The position numbers were made by a program, and so were the translations under genes. 37,612 bases of DNA from Clostridia bacterium (GTDB lineage Bacteria > Bacillota > Clostridia > Christensenellales > Borkfalkiaceae). Each line of letters begins with the position of its first letter. Position 1 is the first letter of the stretch. The stretch lies in the NCBI GenBank assembly GCA_017626135.1, contig JAGAJI010000007.1:1-37612 (forward strand). The letters are read 5' to 3'. The notes under the pieces were generated by a model that saw nothing but the letters and a program-made list of their open reading frames with translations, was not told the origin of the DNA and searched no databases. This document shows, piece after piece, positions 9,514 to 16,784 of this stretch.

Positions 9514-11484
9514 CTATTTAATTAAAGAAGATTTTGCCTTCTTGGCAATATTCTCTGCGGTAAAGCCAAAGTGCTTGAATAATACTTCCGCAGGCCCACA
9601 TTCGCCAAACGTATTCATTGCGATGATTTCACCATTCGTTCCTGCGTATTTATACCAGGGCATAGGATGTGCGGCTTCCACGCAAACACGCGCAGTGATA
9701 CCTTTCGGTAATACACTTTCTCTATATTCTGTGCTTTGCTTATCAAACGCTTCCATGCAGGGCATAGAAATGACTCTTGCACGAATGTTATCTTCTTCCA
9801 AAAGTGCTTTTGCTTCCGAGCAAATCCCCACTTCCGAACCACTGGCAATGAACAGTACGTCGGGAGTTCCTTCACAATCATCTACGATATACGCGCCTTT
9901 AAGAGCTTCTTTTCCCGTCGTTTTATATTGAACAAGATTTTGTCTGGAAATTACGATTGCCGTGGGAGCCATTCCCGTCAACGCGCTGATAAACGCATAC
10001 GCCGTTTCTTTACCGTCGCAGGGACGATATACGTTGAAGTCGGGGATTGTTCTTAAAGAAGCAAGCTGTTCAATGGGTTCATGGGTAGGGCCGTCCTCAC
10101 CAACGCCGATTGAATCATGCGTCAAAACGTATAATACGGGCAATTTCATAAGCGCGCTCATACGCATTGCGCCTTTCATATAATCGGAGAAGGTAAAGAA
10201 GGTGGAGCAGATCACTCTCAAACCGCCATGAGCCGTGATTCCGTTACAAATCGCCGCCATTGCGTGCTCGCGAATACCGAAATGAATATTTCTTCCAAGT
10301 CTGTTTTCAGGCGAGAAATAACCTTCGCCCTTAATATCCGTTTTCGTGGAAGGAGCCAGATCGGCAGAGCCGCTCAAAAGATTGGGAATATGAGGAGCCA
10401 ATTGATTGATAACTCTTCCACCCGAAATTCTCGTTGCTTCGGGTTTTTCAAAGCTCAAAAGCTCTACAACTTCTTCTAAGTTATCGTAATTTTCATGCAT
10501 ATATTGCTCGTATTCACGATACAATTGGGGATATTCCGCTTTATACTGCGTCAACAACGTATTCCAAGCAACTTCTTTCTGACGCTTTTCATCCGCTAAG
10601 CCTAAGCAATATTCTTTCACGTCTTTAGGGAGCTCGAACGGAGCTTCCGTCCAACCTAACGCTTCTTTCGTCTTTGCCAAATCGGCAGAAGATAAAGGAG
10701 AGCCATGAATCGCCGCCGTGCCTACGAGCGGACTTCCGTAGCCGATCTTTGATTTGCAAATAAGAATAGAAGGCTTGTCCAAAGTGCTTTTAGCAAGCGT
10801 TAATGCATTTTTAACGGCTTCTAAATCGTTACCGTCTTCTACTTCGATAACCTGCCAATCCTGCATTTCAAAGCGTTTTGCGATATCTTCGGAGAAGGCA
10901 GTCGTAACGTCGCCTTCAATGCTGATATCGTTTTTATCGTAGATCAAAATGAGCTTGCCGAGCTTTTGCGTGCCCGCAAAGGAGCAGGCTTCATAAGAAA
11001 TACCTTCCTCCAAACAGCCTTCACCGCACAAAACGTAGGTGTAGTGATTGACGATGGGATAGCCGTCTTTGTTAAATTTAGCGGCAAGATGCGCTTCTGC
11101 AAGCGCCATACCGACTGCATTTGCAACACCTTGTCCCAAGGGACCGGTAGAAACTTCCACACCATCCGTAACACCGTATTCAGGATGCCCTGGCGTTTTG
11201 GAACCGAATTGACGAAAGGACATAAGATCGTCCTTTGTTACGTTATAGCCGAAAATATGTAATAACGAATATAACAACATAGAACCGTGTCCTGCAGAGA
11301 GAATAAACCTATCGCGATTGTCCCATTTTGGGTTTGTGTTACTAAAATTTAAAAAGTCTGCGAAGAGCTCAAAAGCAACGGGTGCAGCGCCTAAACAAAT
11401 ACCTGGGTGTCCGCTATTGGCTTTTGTGATCGCTTCCGCGCTTAAAATTCGAATTGCGTTTACGCTTTTTTCTTGAATAGTCAT
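9514..11484 (-). CDS. tkt: Transketolase
   Basis: A 656-residue full-length, thiamine-diphosphate-dependent enzyme that moves two-carbon units between pentose and other sugar phosphates. It shows GHPGICLGAAP, STGPLGQGVANAVGMA, the diphosphate-binding GEGCLEEGISYEA ... YDKNDISIEG, IHGSPL, and the pyrimidine-domain GIREHAMAAICNG and HDSIGVGEDGPTHEPIEQLA. AAGGAG is 8 nt before the ATG. It is monocistronic by spacing, but it sits beside the xylose genes and its promoter region resembles that of xylA, so induction with pentose use is likely. It would consume the xylulose-5-P made by XylB. Confidence 0.97.
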   Translation of the reverse strand: MTIQEKSVNAIRILSAEAITKANSGHPGICLGAAPVAFELFADFLNFSNTNPKWDNRDRFILSAGHGSMLLYSLLHIFGYNVTKDDLMSFRQFGSKTPGHPEYGVTDGVEVSTGPLGQGVANAVGMALAEAHLAAKFNKDGYPIVNHYTYVLCGEGCLEEGISYEACSFAGTQKLGKLILIYDKNDISIEGDVTTAFSEDIAKRFEMQDWQVIEVEDGNDLEAVKNALTLAKSTLDKPSILICKSKIGYGSPLVGTAAIHGSPLSSADLAKTKEALGWTEAPFELPKDVKEYCLGLADEKRQKEVAWNTLLTQYKAEYPQLYREYEQYMHENYDNLEEVVELLSFEKPEATRISGGRVINQLAPHIPNLLSGSADLAPSTKTDIKGEGYFSPENRLGRNIHFGIREHAMAAICNGITAHGGLRVICSTFFTFSDYMKGAMRMSALMKLPVLYVLTHDSIGVGEDGPTHEPIEQLASLRTIPDFNVYRPCDGKETAYAFISALTGMAPTAIVISRQNLVQYKTTGKEALKGAYIVDDCEGTPDVLFIASGSEVGICSEAKALLEEDNIRARVISMPCMEAFDKQSTEYRESVLPKGITARVCVEAAHPMPWYKYAGTNGEIIAMNTFGECGPAEVLFKHFGFTAENIAKKAKSSLIK

Positions 11485-11511
11485 TGTATTACTCCTTGTG
11501 ATTCTACAATA

Positions 11512-11559
11512 ATTATAATGTAAAGAAAATAAAAATGAAAGATACTGATGTTTTAAAAT
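11512..11559 (-). promoter_or_regulatory. Transketolase promoter with xyl-like upstream motif
   Basis: On the minus strand TTTCAT (11540-11535), 17 bp, TATAAT (11517-11512). Just upstream is TATTTTAAAACAT (11559-11547), differing from the xylA upstream motif by one missing base. The TTTCAT box is also shared. Together they suggest a common regulator. Confidence 0.55.
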
Positions 11560-11706
11560 AGGGTAATTTTGTTTTTAAAAAGCGTTTTTATAGGATTAAG
11601 GTCTAAGATGATTAATCTTTATCTAAAATATTATTGTTTCCAAGATTCAATAATGAGGCGGATGACGAAAAAATGAGAAAAGTTATAATTATTTTATGAA
11701 AACTAC

Positions 11707-11735
11707 TTGTTAAATCGTAGCTTGCCTGATATAAT
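11707..11735 (+). promoter_or_regulatory. Orphan sigma-A-type promoter in the 11.5-12.0 kb gap
   Basis: TTGTTA (11707-11712), 17 bp, TATAAT (11730-11735). A weak hairpin follows (GCGAAAA at 11742 with TTTTCGC ending at 11774), then a 33-codon ORF. The rest of the 520-bp gap before the DUF operon is AT-rich and shows nothing else I recognise. Confidence 0.45.
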
Positions 11736-11778
11736 GACGAAGCGAAAATGTGGACAATTTTTGTTTTTTTTCGCAAGT

Positions 11779-11880
11779 ATGAGAAGTGGAGTTAAGGACA
11801 GAATTTGCAGTAGTATTCGCAATAACTTTGATTTCGGCGTTTGCTTAAGAAAATACAAGAACGATAAAAAAGTCTCATAA
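11779..11880 (+). CDS. Small ORF, possible truncated HTH-gene remnant
   Basis: A 33-codon frame after the promoter at 11707. It lacks a clear ribosome site. Its end, NFDFGVCLRKYKNDKKVS, resembles the opening of XRE-type regulators (FG..LR..R...  .S) and stops where the helix-turn-helix would begin. It could be a decayed gene or chance. There is no support beyond this. Confidence 0.2.
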   Translation: MRSGVKDRICSSIRNNFDFGVCLRKYKNDKKVS

Positions 11881-11957
11881 AAAACTTGGAAACTTTCGTA
11901 TAAAGGCTCTCATTTTTAATAAAACATAGTTTTTCATGATTTATCCAACAAAAACTA

Positions 11958-11986
11958 TTGACAAAAATATAAAAGTTGGGTATAAT
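11958..11986 (+). promoter_or_regulatory. Consensus promoter of the DUF3990/DUF3791 operon
   Basis: TTGACA (11958-11963), 17 bp, TATAAT (11981-11986): a perfect sigma-A match. The first ATG is 18 nt downstream, so the leader is about 12 nt and the operon should be strongly expressed unless it is repressed. Confidence 0.9.
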
Positions 11987-12004
11987 AGTAGTGGGTGATA
12001 AAAA

Positions 12005-12310
12005 ATGAGTATGCTTATGACGGTTATCTCTCGTGAAGAAGCTCGAAACGAGAATATGATAATCGAATATACAAAAGAGCTTGAAACACTACCGATAGGG
12101 AAAATAACTCCTAAAATAGTAAACGGCAAGATATATTATTATTTATATTACCGTGACGGAAAAAAGGTAGTAAGTAAATATATTGGCAAGGACGAGGAAA
12201 GTTTGACGGCAGTTCGTGAAAAACTTGTCCGCCGTAGTCAGATAGAAGAAATTATAAAGAAGCTGAAAGAAGAAAAGGCACAAATTAAAAAGTTGGAGGC
12301 TATGTTATGA
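12005..12310 (+). CDS. DUF6788-like small protein, first gene of candidate toxin-antitoxin operon
   Basis: A 101-residue basic protein. Residues about 30-65 contain [20 protein letters not shown] and KVVSKYIGK, the pattern of DUF6788-like proteins, in which a small beta-hairpin carries an RDGKK-type loop. Residues 66-101 are a Lys/Glu-rich helix, likely a coiled coil. A DNA- or protein-binding role is inferred only. The start could be any of the Met codons at 12005, 12011 or 12017; GGGTGAT lies upstream. Its stop overlaps the next gene's start by 4 bp (ATGA), a sign of coupled translation with the ADP-ribosyltransferase-like gene. Confidence 0.8.
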   Translation: MSMLMTVISREEARNENMIIEYTKELETLPIGKITPKIVNGKIYYYLYYRDGKKVVSKYIGKDEESLTAVREKLVRRSQIEEIIKKLKEEKAQIKKLEAML

Positions 12311-12786
12311 TATTATATCACGGTAGTAATATGGTAGTGGAAAAGCCGAGACTTATCGAACAGAACAGATTCCTTGACTTTGGATATGGTTTCTATACGA
12401 CAACCAATAAGGCACAAGCTGAGAACTTTTCGGGGAAGGTTGTGGTACGAAGAGGTGGGACACCGACAGTCAATGTATATGAAATAGACGATAATATCGA
12501 TAGCGAGCTACTTAAAATCAAGCGTTTCAATGCTCCCGATGAGGAATGGCTCGATTTTGTTTCTGCACACAGAGGCGGAACATATGACGGAGAGCAATAC
12601 GACCTTATCATCGGGGCAGTCGCAAATGATGATGTTTATAGAACGCTCCAAGTGTACTCTACGGGACTTTTAACCAAAGAACAAGCACTTGAAGCCTTGA
12701 AGATCAAGAAATTGTTTGACCAATATGTATTTGCGACAAACGAGGCGATTTCACTTTTGAAATTCGTTAAAGCCGAGGGGATATGA
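12307..12786 (+). CDS. DUF3990 protein, putative ADP-ribosyltransferase-fold toxin
   Basis: A 159-residue protein with the DUF3990 pattern: ILYHGS at the N-terminus (His5), [19 protein letters not shown] (Tyr30), [14 protein letters not shown] near 98-111, and [16 protein letters not shown] near the end. DUF3990 is, to my knowledge, grouped with the ADP-ribosyl superfamily. His5 and Tyr30 would match the first two residues of an H-Y-E/Q active site; the third (Gln139 or Glu146) is uncertain. There is no signal peptide, so a cytoplasmic target is expected. It is coupled by ATGA overlap to the DUF6788-like gene and followed 4 bp later by a DUF3791-like gene. A toxin role, with the small neighbours as antitoxin or targeting partners, is inference. 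Confidence 0.82.
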   Translation: MILYHGSNMVVEKPRLIEQNRFLDFGYGFYTTTNKAQAENFSGKVVVRRGGTPTVNVYEIDDNIDSELLKIKRFNAPDEEWLDFVSAHRGGTYDGEQYDLIIGAVANDDVYRTLQVYSTGLLTKEQALEALKIKKLFDQYVFATNEAISLLKFVKAEGI

Positions 12787-12790
12787 TAAA

Positions 12791-13027
12791 ATGGACAAGA
12801 AGTTTAACTCTATATTGAGTATTGCACTTATACCGCAAGTAGTTGATCTTATAGTGAAGAATGAAGGAGTTGACGATATTTCCGCTATGAACGAATTTTA
12901 TTATTCCAAGACCTATGAAATGCTTGCCAAAGAAGAAACGAAGATGTGGCATTTCAGCCCGATGACCGTTTATTCAATGTGGAAACACGAAAAAGAGACG
13001 GGAGAAGTTGTATTTCCGGAGGAATGA
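12791..13027 (+). CDS. DUF3791-like small protein A
   Basis: A 78-residue protein with ILSIALIPQVVDLIVKNEGV, then SAMNEFYYSKTYEMLAKEET and the ending WKHEKETGEVVFPEE. This is the form that usually travels with DUF3990 and DUF3791 genes. GAGGGG lies about 10 nt before the ATG. It is acidic overall and probably helical. The role is unknown; it is a candidate antitoxin or accessory factor for the upstream ADP-ribosyltransferase-like protein. Only 4 bp separate it from that gene and 3 bp from the next. Confidence 0.78.
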   Translation: MDKKFNSILSIALIPQVVDLIVKNEGVDDISAMNEFYYSKTYEMLAKEETKMWHFSPMTVYSMWKHEKETGEVVFPEE

Positions 13028-13030
13028 GTT

Positions 13031-13237
13031 ATGAGTAAAGAATTACCGTTTATGGTGCTTTGTGTTGAAGAATACAAAAACCAAAAAGGAATGACGGGCA
13101 AGGACGTTATGACCTTGTTTAATAAGTATTCAGTATGCGAATATATTCAAGACTTTTATGAGGTATTGCATACCACGGGAGCAAGATATATCGTCAATGA
13201 TATTGATCTTTATATCAAGTCTCGCCAAACCGCATAG
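13031..13237 (+). CDS. DUF3791 protein B
   Basis: A 68-residue protein with the DUF3791 pattern: FMVLCVEEYKNQKGMTGKDV, LFNKYSVCEYIQDFYEVLHT and GARYIVNDIDLYI. GGAGG is 8 nt before the ATG. It is the fourth and last gene of the operon. It resembles protein A in its N-terminal helix (..ALIPQ.. / ..LCVEEY..), which suggests an old duplication. The function is unknown. It is followed by about 500 bp without genes, holding a degenerate repeat array. Confidence 0.82.
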   Translation: MSKELPFMVLCVEEYKNQKGMTGKDVMTLFNKYSVCEYIQDFYEVLHTTGARYIVNDIDLYIKSRQTA

Positions 13238-13251
13238 CTTTTCTTTTCTCT

Positions 13252-13465
13252 CTTGTATATGGCAGGGCACACGCCGCTCTCAAATAAGCGATTTAACGAC
13301 GTACTTGTAGTAAATAAGTACACTCTGCGGTCATTGGTCATTTTTAGACCAAAATTTGCTCCACTTGTATAGATAGGCACGCGCTGCGCTCATGGACAAA
13401 ATAATCAAGCCTAATTTTACCTTCTACTTGTATCAAAGACAAGCACACGTCTAACAGCCAAACGT
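13252..13465 (+). repeat. Degenerate direct-repeat array after the DUF operon
   Basis: Four CTTGTA-led units start at 13252, 13304, 13364 and 13427 (spacing 52, 60, 63 bp). Three share a GCACRCG core about 10-15 bp later, and two continue with CTGCG.TCAT. The remaining gap to 13690 is AT-rich with no gene I can support. It may be a decayed tandem array; the function is unknown. Confidence 0.5.
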
Positions 13466-13697
13466 CGTTTTAAAGTGTGAAATTGGCGATCAAATAACCA
13501 GAATAGGGTTGCGGAAAAATAGAGAACGCGCAGATTTGTGTATTTATACAATTGAAAAAGTGACAAAAATGCCGTTTTTCATAAAAAGGTCGTGAAAAGT
13601 GGTAACGTAATGGTAACTAAAATTGTTTAATTTTCCCCGTTATTTATAAGGAATTACGCCACGTTTATTTTTGAGTTTTATGTTAAATTATATAAAA

Positions 13698-13725
13698 AAA
13701 TCGTCCTCGATATCGGGGACGATTT
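13698..13725 (-). terminator. Terminator of the IS256 remnant
   Basis: A 28-bp near-perfect palindrome (13698-13711 with 13712-13725, one G-T pair). On the minus strand a run of T residues follows. It lies 15 bp after the remnant transposase frame's stop. Confidence 0.75.
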
Positions 13726-13739
13726 AACTTTGAAGAGCT

Positions 13740-13960
13740 TTAATTGTATTTGTAATCATACTTTTGCATTTCAATAATATTACTAATCGTTTGTCGAGAA
13801 TAATAATGCCCGTACATTTTCTCTATGAGCTCGGCTATCTCACGGGTGGTAACGCCTTTGCTGTACATAAGAATAACCATTTGCTCCAAGGAATCATCCG
13901 AACGGGCGTGAGAAGGCAAGGTTTGTTGTTTACGCCAAGAACCCTCTTCGCCAAAGGCAC
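13740..13960 (-). pseudogene. IS256/mutator-type transposase fragment
   Basis: Read on the minus strand, the frame encodes GSWRKQQTLPSHARSDDSLE, then QMVILMYSKGVTTREIAELI and EKMYGHYYSRQTISNI, followed by a divergent tail and a stop. This is the N-terminal region that precedes the catalytic domain of IS256-family transposases, which run to about 400 residues. Start, catalytic domain and inverted repeats are missing, so it is a remnant. It sits next to the AT-rich DUF operon and marks past insertion at this locus. Confidence 0.8.
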
Positions 13961-13976
13961 CCCTTGAGGGTGCTTT
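13957..13976 (+). terminator. Small + strand hairpin with T-run
   Basis: GGCACCC and GGGTGC flank a short loop, followed by TTTTTT. It would end + strand transcription entering from the accessory region. No gene immediately precedes it. Confidence 0.45.
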
Positions 13977-14074
13977 TTTGGTGCAGGAAGAGAATGAGAA
14001 CGCCCGAATTAAACGGGGAAAAAGATGACGTTGTGCGATTCCGTCGCCATTCTCCTTGCTCGTGAAAAAAATAA

Positions 14075-14099
14075 AAAAGGGATAGATTTTATCCCTTTT
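14075..14099 (-). terminator. mgtE terminator
   Basis: A 9-bp stem (14075-14083 with 14091-14099) with a 7-nt loop. On the minus strand it runs into a long T-rich tract. It lies about 55 bp after the mgtE stop. Confidence 0.85.
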
Positions 14100-14154
14100 C
14101 GTTGACGGAGGTCCATATAAATATCCCTCGGAAAATATCCGCGCAAGCGTTGGT

Positions 14155-15579
14155 TCAAACGGCTAATTGCAGGATATTGATCAAAAACAGCCAGCTCATG
14201 CCGTAGTACGTCACGACTGCCACCAAATCGTTGATCGTCGTGATCAGCGGTCCCGACGCAACGGCGGGATCGACCTTGATCTTTTTGAAGAAAAGGGGAA
14301 TCAGCGTACCCACGGCGCTGGAAATCAGCATGGCAAGGATCAAAGAGATACTGATACAGCCCGATACCGCAAAGGCAAACACAGCCGTTTTGCCTTTGAA
14401 TAGCAGAATATACAGTCCGATTAGCACGAAGGATATCACGCCCAGAAAAACGCCGTTGCACAAACCGACGCGTGCTTCCTTGAAAACGAGTTTGCATTTC
14501 TGTTGCAAGGTGAGCTCTTCGTTCGTCAGGACTCGGATCGTGACGGCAAGGGATTGCGTGCCGACGTTCCCCGACATATCCAGTATCAAAGACTGAAAAG
14601 CCATGATGATGGTGAGCTGTGCCACCACCTTTTCAAATACGCCCACGACTGCGGAAACGAGGATTCCCAGCCCGAGCAGGATAAGGAGCCACGGGATACG
14701 TTTCTTGATGCTTTGCGGCAACGTTTCGTTGATATCCTCTTCCGCGGTCAAACCTGCGAGTTTCGCGTAATCGTCGCCCATCTCGTCGTCCACCGCCTCG
14801 ATGATGTTCTGCGAGGTGATGACGCCGAGCAATTTGTTGGAATCGTCGAGCACCGGGATAATGCTTTCGGAATAGTCTTTGAGTTTTTCGATGCAGTCGG
14901 CGACTTGCTCGCTCGCGTACACGTAGGGGAAGGAGCTTGCGATCAAGCTATCCAAGGCGGTACTGCTCCTTGCCGTGATCAGATCTTTCAGATCGATGGC
15001 GCCGCAGAACTCGTTTCCCTCGTCGACGACGAACAGCGTGGCGATATTATCGTTCTCTTCCGCCTGCCGCACAAGCTCGTTCATTGCCTGCTTAATCGTC
15101 ATGCCTTCGTGAATGACGATGCAATTCGTGGTCATTCTGCTCCCGATCTCGTCTTCGTCGAAAGAGGCGATGATGCGGATCTCTTTCTGAATGTCGTCGG
15201 GGAGCATATCGATCATCAGCGTGCGCTTTTCCTTTTCGATGGCGCGGAGGGTCTTTAGTGCCGTGTCCGTGTCGAGTTTTGCGACGATCGCGACCGCCTT
15301 TTTGATCTCCATTTCGTTGAGGTAAACGCCTGCCTGCTCCGCCTCGAGGTATTCGAAAACGTCCGCAAGCATATCCACGTTGCATACCCGATAGAATTTC
15401 TTTCTCTCGCCGAGGGTAAGCGTTTGAATCGCGTCGGCGATATCGTTGCCGTGGTAGTCTTCCAGTTTACTAAGAATCGTTTTCGGCGTATCGTCTCTTT
15501 GAATAATCTTCACGATTTCGCCGGTGTAGTCAGGCTTGATTGCCGTAGTTTCGTTCGTTAAAATTTCTTTGTTTTCCAT
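14155..15579 (-). CDS. mgtE: MgtE-type magnesium transporter
   Basis: A 474-residue inner-membrane Mg2+ channel. An N-terminal superhelical domain (about 20-130; EYLEAEQAGVYLNEMEIKKA, MLPDDIQKEI) is followed by paired CBS domains (about 135-265; GSRMTTNCIVIHEGMTIKQA, LLGVITSQNI). Five transmembrane helices follow (about 295-474) with the pore motif NVGTQSLAV, ending in DLVAVVTYYGMSWLFL. The ORF extends upstream in frame, but AAGGAGG lies about 10 nt before the ATG at 15579, so I start there. The gene has a perfect promoter and a leader of about 270 nt holding an upstream ORF and an intrinsic terminator, so expression is probably controlled by attenuation. Confidence 0.95.
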   Translation of the reverse strand: MENKEILTNETTAIKPDYTGEIVKIIQRDDTPKTILSKLEDYHGNDIADAIQTLTLGERKKFYRVCNVDMLADVFEYLEAEQAGVYLNEMEIKKAVAIVAKLDTDTALKTLRAIEKEKRTLMIDMLPDDIQKEIRIIASFDEDEIGSRMTTNCIVIHEGMTIKQAMNELVRQAEENDNIATLFVVDEGNEFCGAIDLKDLITARSSTALDSLIASSFPYVYASEQVADCIEKLKDYSESIIPVLDDSNKLLGVITSQNIIEAVDDEMGDDYAKLAGLTAEEDINETLPQSIKKRIPWLLILLGLGILVSAVVGVFEKVVAQLTIIMAFQSLILDMSGNVGTQSLAVTIRVLTNEELTLQQKCKLVFKEARVGLCNGVFLGVISFVLIGLYILLFKGKTAVFAFAVSGCISISLILAMLISSAVGTLIPLFFKKIKVDPAVASGPLITTINDLVAVVTYYGMSWLFLINILQLAV

Positions 15580-15636
15580 TTTTTTCGTCCTCCTTTTCTT
15601 TGATTCGTTCATTGAGTAGAAGGAACAAATGGGCAT

Positions 15637-15668
15637 AAAAATACCGTAATGCAGGAGGCAATACGGCA
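15637..15668 (-). terminator. Attenuator hairpin in mgtE leader
   Basis: On the minus strand CCGTA, one mismatch, TGC, a CTCCT loop, then GCA, mismatch, TACGG, followed by TATTTTTATG. It lies between the upstream ORF and mgtE, so it must be bypassed for mgtE expression. Confidence 0.7.
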
Positions 15669-15714
15669 ATTTTCAGAGTATAGAGGCCTGAAATGGGCGC
15701 ACTACGGGCGTGTT

Positions 15715-15822
15715 TCAGTCTGCTATATAGAACGTAAAACGGCAAAACAGCGCCGACGTTCTAATCCGTGATAGATCTCTGCATAATCGTCCACTTGCCC
15801 CGCAACTGTCGCCGTTTGCCAT
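15715..15822 (-). CDS. Upstream leader peptide of mgtE (35 residues)
   Basis: The frame starts MANGDSCGASGRLCRDLSRI and has an ideal AAGGAGG 8 nt before its ATG. It begins about 27 nt after the predicted transcription start and ends about 50 nt before the attenuator hairpin. The start codon lies inside a predicted helix. The peptide is Cys/Arg/Ser rich with no known domain. The ribosome position on it could select terminator or antiterminator folding, as in other Mg2+ transporter leaders. That it is translated is inferred from the ribosome site only. Confidence 0.5.
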   Translation of the reverse strand: MANGDSCGASGRLCRDLSRIRTSALFCRFTFYIAD

Positions 15823-15855
15823 TACGTTCACCTCCTTGGCGTTTGATTTGAGTTT

Positions 15856-15884
15856 ATTATACCACGGAAAAAAGCAAATGTCAA
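15856..15884 (-). promoter_or_regulatory. mgtE promoter
   Basis: On the minus strand TTGACA (15884-15879), 17 bp, TATAAT (15861-15856): a perfect sigma-A match. Confidence 0.9.
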
Positions 15885-15934
15885 TCCCTTGTAAGAAAAA
15901 AATTTTTTATTTTTCGTTGCCGCAGCATACTGCA

Positions 15935-15966
15935 AAAAAACGCCCCGACGCTTTGTCGTCAGGACG
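15935..15966 (-). terminator. Terminator of the XRE/SHOCT-like pair
   Basis: A GC-rich stem (CGCCCCGACG paired with CGTCAGGACG, one mismatch or wobble) runs into TTTTTTT on the minus strand. It lies about 27 bp after the last gene. Confidence 0.75.
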
Positions 15967-15992
15967 TTCCGAGTTCGTATATTGTTCGATCG

Positions 15993-16241
15993 TTATAATT
16001 GAATGTGTACGTAGGAGTCGTCGGACTGGGCTTCCACGAGGGTGAAATGCCCGTACTTCTTGATATACGTTTTCAAATGCCGATAGGCGTCTTTCATACA
16101 CGCCTGTATTTTCCGGATCTCATCTTCGGGGTAGTCCGTCTTTTTGCGTAAAATTCCGATCCAAAGTCTGCTTTTGATCAGGGAACTCGGCAACCACAGA
16201 CGGAGCACGGTTTTGCCTTCGTCTTTTACCAGAATTTTCAT
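15993..16241 (-). CDS. Small SHOCT/YvlB-N-like protein
   Basis: An 82-residue protein beginning MKILVKDEGKTVLRLWLPSS and ending LVEAQSDDSYVHIQL. The pattern (short beta strand, then LP.SLI, then a C-terminal strand) repeats the C-terminal half of the XRE protein encoded just upstream (LKIKVLSTDGDKVNVNLPLA ... LVDVQSADGDIVEIWV). The two are likely paralogous partners that pair through this fold. The start codon overlaps the upstream stop (TGATG), so translation is coupled. A larger frame reads further upstream but would run across the XRE gene in another phase, so I rejected it. Function beyond regulation is not known. Confidence 0.7.
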   Translation of the reverse strand: MKILVKDEGKTVLRLWLPSSLIKSRLWIGILRKKTDYPEDEIRKIQACMKDAYRHLKTYIKKYGHFTLVEAQSDDSYVHIQL

Positions 16242-16729
16242 CACTCCACCCAAATCTCCACGATATCGCCGTCGGCGGACTGCACGTCCACGAGCTTGCC
16301 GAGCAAGCCCTGCTCGCAAAGGGACAGGATCTGGTTGAAATCGATGTTTTTGAGCGCGTCGTTGCCGTTGATCTGCGGTATTTCCATACCGCTTTGCGTA
16401 AACACTTTGACGAGCGCCAAAGGTAAATTGACGTTTACCTTGTCTCCGTCCGTACTCAACACTTTGATTTTCAGCATCAGGCTGTCGATCGGTTTGCGCG
16501 GACCTTCGGGCAGGTAGATCGTCTGCGGTTGTCTGCCCAACAACTCGTCCACCGTGACCCCGAACATATCGGCGATTTCCCCGAGCAAAGAGATGTCGGG
16601 GGCGGAAACGTCGTTCTCCCACTTGGAAATGGCTTGCGGTGTGATATTCAGTTTTGTCGCGACCTCTTCCTGCGTGAGATTTGCTCTTTTGCGAAACCGT
16701 TGTAATCTTTGTCCTAAACTTTCACTCAT
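16241..16729 (-). CDS. XRE-family regulator with SHOCT-like C-terminal domain
   Basis: A 162-residue DNA-binding protein. Residues 1-65 are a Cro/CI helix-turn-helix (LTQEEVATKLNITPQAISKW ... ISLLGEIADMFGVTVDELLG). Residues about 80-162 form a second domain of the SHOCT-like/YvlB N-terminal kind. GGAGC lies upstream of the ATG at 16729. On the minus strand TACAAT (16790-16785) is a fair -10 with a weak -35. It is cotranscribed with the small protein at 15993. It probably regulates its own promoter and perhaps others; the target and signal are unknown. Confidence 0.85.
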   Translation of the reverse strand: MSESLGQRLQRFRKRANLTQEEVATKLNITPQAISKWENDVSAPDISLLGEIADMFGVTVDELLGRQPQTIYLPEGPRKPIDSLMLKIKVLSTDGDKVNVNLPLALVKVFTQSGMEIPQINGNDALKNIDFNQILSLCEQGLLGKLVDVQSADGDIVEIWVE

Positions 16730-16784
16730 AATGATTCGTGCTCCTTTTTGTAATAGTCGATGAACGGGCTTTCATCGTGATTCC

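Larger units (their letters stand above)
15580..15849 (-). promoter_or_regulatory. Structured mgtE leader, candidate Mg2+-responsive attenuator
   Basis: Transcription should start near 15849. The leader holds a 35-codon upstream ORF, a long-range helix pairing 15822-15829 with 15730-15737 and 15814-15820 with 15741-15748 that covers the upstream start codon, and an intrinsic terminator at 15637-15668. It lacks the M-box core blocks I know from other mgtE leaders (for example AGCUCUACG). This fits either a divergent riboswitch or translation-coupled attenuation. Confidence 0.6.

Noticed and set aside
12307..12786. DarT-type DNA ADP-ribosyltransferase with a macrodomain antitoxin
   Set aside because: No macrodomain gene is present and the motifs fit DUF3990 instead.
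13252..13465. CRISPR array
   Set aside because: Units are only partly similar, spacing is uneven (52, 60, 63 bp) and no cas genes are near.
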